NCBI GenBank assembly: GCA_019348475.1
Contig: JAHWJJ010000183.1
Location: forward strand, 1-8,426
Length of the DNA stretch: 8,426 bases
DNA from: Gemmatimonadota bacterium
GTDB taxonomy: Bacteria; Gemmatimonadota; Gemmatimonadetes; Longimicrobiales; Longimicrobiaceae
Direction: 5' to 3'
Every line of letters begins with the position of its first letter. Positions within the stretch are counted from its first letter, which is position 1. Below are positions 5,422 to 8,426 of this stretch, one piece after another. Position numbers and translations under genes: made by a program. The notes under the pieces are model-generated. The model was given only the letters and a program-made list of their open reading frames with translations. It did not search any database and was not told the DNA's origin.

Positions 5422-8130
5422 ATGTCCGACCCTAGCCCGCACGAGCCACGGAACATCTACCGGGGGGGATACTTTCCCGCGCTGCGCGACCGGCTGCGCG
5501 ACGTGGGCCGGTTTGCGCGGCAGCTGGTGACGGACCCCGGCGTCGCCATCCCCAGGGCCGGGCGGTGGCTGCGCGGGTCGCTGGCCCAGGACGCGGCGCT
5601 CTTCGGTGGGATGGCGCGCTCCGTCACGGGGGGGATCGCGGCGGGGGTGCGGCATCCCCGCCACCGGCGCTGGATCATCCCCCTTTTCGCCCTGGCCGGG
5701 TTCGCGGTCACCTTCTCGTGGCAGCGCTGCGGCGTCACGGGGTGCCCGGACGTCCGGCGGCTGGGGAGCCTGCAGCCGGGCGGGAACGCGCTGGTGTACG
5801 ATGCGCGCGGCAACGTGATCGCCGACCTCTCGCCCACGCGCTGGCAGGTGATCGACATCGACCGCCTGCCCGACTACGTGGGCGAGGCGTTCGTCGCCGT
5901 GGAGGACCAGAACTTCTACCGGCACGGCGGCGTGCACTGGCCGCGCTTCATCGCGCAGACCCTGCGCAACCTGGTCCCCGGCCAGCGCGGGGCAGGGGCC
6001 AGCACCATCACCATGCAGGCGGCGCGTAACGTCTTTCCCGACCGGCTTCCCGCCAGCGAGCGCACCATTCGCCGCAAGCTGCTGGAGATCCGCGTGGCGC
6101 AGGAGATCGAGCGGCACTACGGGAAGAAGGACATCCTGCAGCTGTACCTGAACAACATCTACTTCGGCGAGGGCGTCTACGGCATCCAGTCCGCCGCGCG
6201 CGTGTACTTCGGCAAGAACGCGGCGGACCTGCGGCTCAGCGAGGCCGCGCTGCTGGCCGGGCTTCCCAAGGCGCCCACCCACTACAACCCGCGCCGCAAC
6301 CTGGAGCGCTCGGTGCAGCGCCGTAACCTGGTCCTGTCGCTGATGGCGGCGCAGGGGCGCATCACGGCCGACGACGCGGCGGAGTCGAAGGACGCGCCGG
6401 TGCGGCTGGCCCGCTGGCGGCCCGAGGAGCGGCGCCGCAGCCGCGCGCCGTACTTTACGGAGGCCGTCCGCCGCCACCTGGAGGCGCAGCTGGGCGACGC
6501 GCTGTACCAGGGCGGCCTGCGCATCCACACGACGATGCAGCCCCGCGTGCAGTCCGCGGCGGAACAGCAGCTCGAGGCGCAGCTGCGGGCCGTGGAGAAC
6601 GGGGCTTTCGGCCCCTTCCGCGGGCCGCGGCGCTCGCAGTACCGCGATTCCACCGAGACGCCGTACCTGCAGGGCGGCGCCGTGTTCATGGACGCGCGCA
6701 CCGGCGACGTGCTGGCGCTGGTGGGGGGGCGCTCGTGGGAGGAGTCGCAGTTCGACCGCATGACCCGCGGGCTGCGGCAGCCGGGGTCCGCATTCAAACC
6801 GTTCGTCTACGCGGCCGCCGTGGCGGAGGGCGTTTCTCCGGTGGACACCGTGCGCGACGACACCCTGCGCCGCGTGCTGCCCGGCGGCGAGGTGTGGGTG
6901 CCCCGCAACTTCGACGGGCGGTACCGCGGGCGCGTGACGGTGCGCCACTCGCTTCGTCAATCCATCAACACCGTGGCCGTACAGCTGGCGGAGCAGGCGG
7001 GGCTGGACGACGTGGAGGCGATGGCGCAGCGCGCGGGGATAAGCGCCGACATCCCGGCCCTTCCCTCCGTGGCCATCGGCGCCACCGCGGTGCGGCCCAT
7101 CGAGCTGGTGACGGCGTACACGCCCTTCGCCACCCTGGGGTACCGGGTGCAGCCGCGCTTCGTCACCCGGGTGGAGGACCGCGAGGGGAACGTGGTGTGG
7201 CGGGGCCGCGTCCGCCGCCGCCGCGTGATGGACCGCGGCGTGGCCTTCCTGGTCACCAGCATGCTGCGGGGGGTGATCGACGGCGGCACCGGCAGCGCCG
7301 CCCGGGCCGCGCTGGGCGCCGGCATCCCCGCCGCGGGAAAGACGGGGACCACCAACGGCGCCACCGACGCCTGGTTCGTCGGCTTCACCCCCCAGCGGGT
7401 GGGCGCGGTGTGGATCGGGTTCGACCGGCCCCGCACCATCACCGACGAGGGGTCGGGCGGGCGCGTGGCGGCGCCGGTGTGGGGGCGCATCATGCGCGTG
7501 GCCGTACGCGGCGAAGAGCCGGAGGCGTGGAAGCCCCCCGGCGGCGTGGTGCGCCGCCAGGTGACGGAGAAGGGTGATCGGGTGATCGCCCCGGGGTGCC
7601 GCGCGCGCGGCGGCACGTACACCGAGTACTTTCTCCGCCGGCACGTCCCCGACGCCGTCTGCCCGCGCGGCACGCGGCGCGACGAGCGGGGGTGGTGGGA
7701 GCGCACCCGCGACGACGTGGGCACCCGCATCGGCGAGTGGTCGCGCGACGTGTGGGAGGAGCTGCGCGGCCGCGCGCGGCGTACGGTGGGCCGCGAAGAC
7801 CCGGTGGATCCGGACGAAGGGACGCGTCCCGCGCGGAGGGAGCCGCGCGAGGAACGACGCGCGCGCGAGCGGCCGTCGGAGGAGCGCGACACCGCCGCCG
7901 TGCGGCCGGTGGAGCCCGTGGACCCGCCGGTGGAGCCGCTGGACGTCCCGGTGGAGGAGGTGCCGCGGCCGCGGCGCGACACCCTCCGCATTCCGGAGCC
8001 GCAACCGTCCGTCCCCGCGGACACCCTGGTGATCCCCGCGCGGGACGACGAGCCGGTGCGGGTGGAGCCGCGGGCCCCGCCGGCGCCGCCGGCGCCGGTC
8101 CCCGTCCGCGTGGAGCCGCCGCCGGGGTGA
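5422..8130 (+). CDS. PBP1A-type class A penicillin-binding protein (peptidoglycan glycosyltransferase/transpeptidase)
   Basis: A 902-residue inner-membrane enzyme that polymerises lipid II and cross-links the glycan strands. Residues 1-82 are cytoplasmic and Arg-rich; 83-99 form one membrane anchor; CGVTGC (103-108) follows outside. The GT51 domain (about 125-305) has catalytic E161 in EDQNFYRHGG, GASTITMQ (192-199), RKLLE (218-222), KKDILQLYLNNIYFG (235-249) and SEAALLAGLPKAP (273-285). The transpeptidase domain (about 415-695) has SAFK (S456, K459), SIN (514-516) and KTG (640-642). Cys726 and Cys747 lie in a short post-domain module. Residues 757-902 add a charged helix-like segment and then a Pro/Glu/Arg-rich, probably disordered tail, making the protein longer than usual for the family. 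ATG 5422 is the only in-frame ATG before the membrane anchor; no Shine-Dalgarno precedes it. It stands alone, with repeats upstream and a hairpin downstream. Confidence 0.96.
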   Translation: MSDPSPHEPRNIYRGGYFPALRDRLRDVGRFARQLVTDPGVAIPRAGRWLRGSLAQDAALFGGMARSVTGGIAAGVRHPRHRRWIIPLFALAGFAVTFSWQRCGVTGCPDVRRLGSLQPGGNALVYDARGNVIADLSPTRWQVIDIDRLPDYVGEAFVAVEDQNFYRHGGVHWPRFIAQTLRNLVPGQRGAGASTITMQAARNVFPDRLPASERTIRRKLLEIRVAQEIERHYGKKDILQLYLNNIYFGEGVYGIQSAARVYFGKNAADLRLSEAALLAGLPKAPTHYNPRRNLERSVQRRNLVLSLMAAQGRITADDAAESKDAPVRLARWRPEERRRSRAPYFTEAVRRHLEAQLGDALYQGGLRIHTTMQPRVQSAAEQQLEAQLRAVENGAFGPFRGPRRSQYRDSTETPYLQGGAVFMDARTGDVLALVGGRSWEESQFDRMTRGLRQPGSAFKPFVYAAAVAEGVSPVDTVRDDTLRRVLPGGEVWVPRNFDGRYRGRVTVRHSLRQSINTVAVQLAEQAGLDDVEAMAQRAGISADIPALPSVAIGATAVRPIELVTAYTPFATLGYRVQPRFVTRVEDREGNVVWRGRVRRRRVMDRGVAFLVTSMLRGVIDGGTGSAARAALGAGIPAAGKTGTTNGATDAWFVGFTPQRVGAVWIGFDRPRTITDEGSGGRVAAPVWGRIMRVAVRGEEPEAWKPPGGVVRRQVTEKGDRVIAPGCRARGGTYTEYFLRRHVPDAVCPRGTRRDERGWWERTRDDVGTRIGEWSRDVWEELRGRARRTVGREDPVDPDEGTRPARREPREERRARERPSEERDTAAVRPVEPVDPPVEPLDVPVEEVPRPRRDTLRIPEPQPSVPADTLVIPARDDEPVRVEPRAPPAPPAPVPVRVEPPPG

Positions 8131-8166
8131 GTGGCACGCCGGATGCTTCCAAGAACGCTCGTTTCT

Positions 8167-8191
8167 CCGCGGCGGCGCCCGTCCGCCGCGG
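8167..8191 (+). terminator. GC-rich hairpin after the PBP gene, candidate terminator
   Basis: A perfect 9-bp stem CCGCGGCGG (8167-8175) and CCGCCGCGG (8183-8191) encloses a 7-base loop, 36 bases after the stop. No T-run follows, so it may stabilise the 3' end or aid Rho-type termination rather than act as a classical intrinsic terminator. Confidence 0.45.
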
Positions 8192-8233
8192 CGACGGGTC
8201 CGGGCCGCGGCCGGTGAGGTCCGGAGCGGCGCG

Positions 8234-8261
8234 TTGCCCGTCCGGCGGGACCGTGTAGATT
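8234..8261 (+). promoter_or_regulatory. Candidate promoter for a gene at the right edge
   Basis: TTGCCC (8234-8239, 4 of 6 to TTGACA) and TAGATT (8256-8261, 4 of 6 to TATAAT) are separated by 16 bases, with TG just before the second box. It lies after the PBP hairpin and before an open reading frame on the same strand. GTAGAT also occurs in the AT-richer patch before the helicase. Confidence 0.4.
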
Positions 8262-8366
8262 GCGGCCCCGCCGCGGGCACCATGCAGCGAACAACGAGCC
8301 GCGGCCTGCCGCGTGGTCCCCCTGGCCCGCGGCGCAGCCGCATGCGCACCGTCCAGCCACGTCCTG

Positions 8367-8426
8367 ATGCCCCAACCCCGCCGGTCCGCGGTGCGCCGCC
8401 TGCTCCGCCGCCTTCCCACGCGCTCC
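8367..8426 (+). CDS. Possible start of an unidentified protein, cut by the window end
   Basis: From ATG 8367 the frame is open for 20 codons to the edge and reads MPQPRRSAVRRLLRRLPTRS, with strong G/C at third positions as in the real genes of this window. The Arg-rich beginning could be the cytoplasmic side of a membrane protein, but nothing identifies a family. The frame is also open back to 8259, and a GTG at 8313 is an alternative start. ATG 8282 in another frame has poorer codon use. No Shine-Dalgarno is visible. The call rests on frame, codon bias and the promoter-like sequence upstream. Confidence 0.35.
   Translation, partial: MPQPRRSAVRRLLRRLPTRS

Noticed and set aside
5189..5530. 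Plus-strand 113-codon frame before and into the PBP gene
   Set aside because: It arises from repeat unit 3 and runs out of frame into the PBP start; no domain or RBS.
5083..8349. Minus-strand open frame of 1088 codons opposite the PBP gene
   Set aside because: Its product is Arg/His/Pro/Ala-rich low complexity with no domain, as expected for the antisense of a GC-rich gene whose codons end in G or C. The plus strand encodes a full PBP with all catalytic motifs.

Overview
The window is high-GC DNA (clearly above 65% GC by eye, with strong G/C preference at third codon positions) from a Gram-negative-type bacterium. Two secreted M16 peptidase homologues with AxA|Q signal peptides, a bifunctional class A penicillin-binding protein with a Cys-x4-Cys stretch just outside its membrane anchor, and GC-rich structured repeats between genes fit Gemmatimonadota, perhaps a Longimicrobium relative. 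That lineage is an inference from gene style, not a database match.

Layout, left to right. (1) A two-gene minus-strand operon: an M16 zinc metallopeptidase with an intact HxxEH...E zinc site (1458-2813), then, 11 bases downstream, a second M16 homologue without the zinc ligands (1446 to the left edge, unfinished). Each retains what the other has lost: the first has the zinc site but a K/F in place of the R/Y pair, the second has the R/Y pair but no zinc site. They look like the two halves of one periplasmic heterodimeric peptidase. (2) A 760-base gene-free divergent region (2814-3574) with two copies of a structured repeat (perfect 12-bp hairpin with an AACTGC-type loop, GTTCTCC, then a G-rich tract) and an AT-richer patch that may hold the promoter of the next gene. 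(3) A DEAD-box RNA helicase on the plus strand (3575-4858). (4) A 563-base gene-free stretch (4859-5421) with a second kind of dispersed-repeat-like element and a third, stem-altered copy of the hairpin repeat. (5) A PBP1A-type peptidoglycan synthase (5422-8130) with a long Pro/Glu/Arg-rich tail, followed by a strong GC hairpin. (6) A promoter-like sequence and the possible start of another plus-strand gene running off the right edge.

The genes do not form one pathway: the M16 pair acts on periplasmic peptides or proteins, the helicase on RNA in the cytoplasm, and the PBP in cell-wall synthesis. I found no defence system, CRISPR array, tRNA, rRNA or complete mobile element. The most notable non-gene signal is the three-copy hairpin repeat, in which the loop is kept while the stem changes on both arms so that pairing survives.
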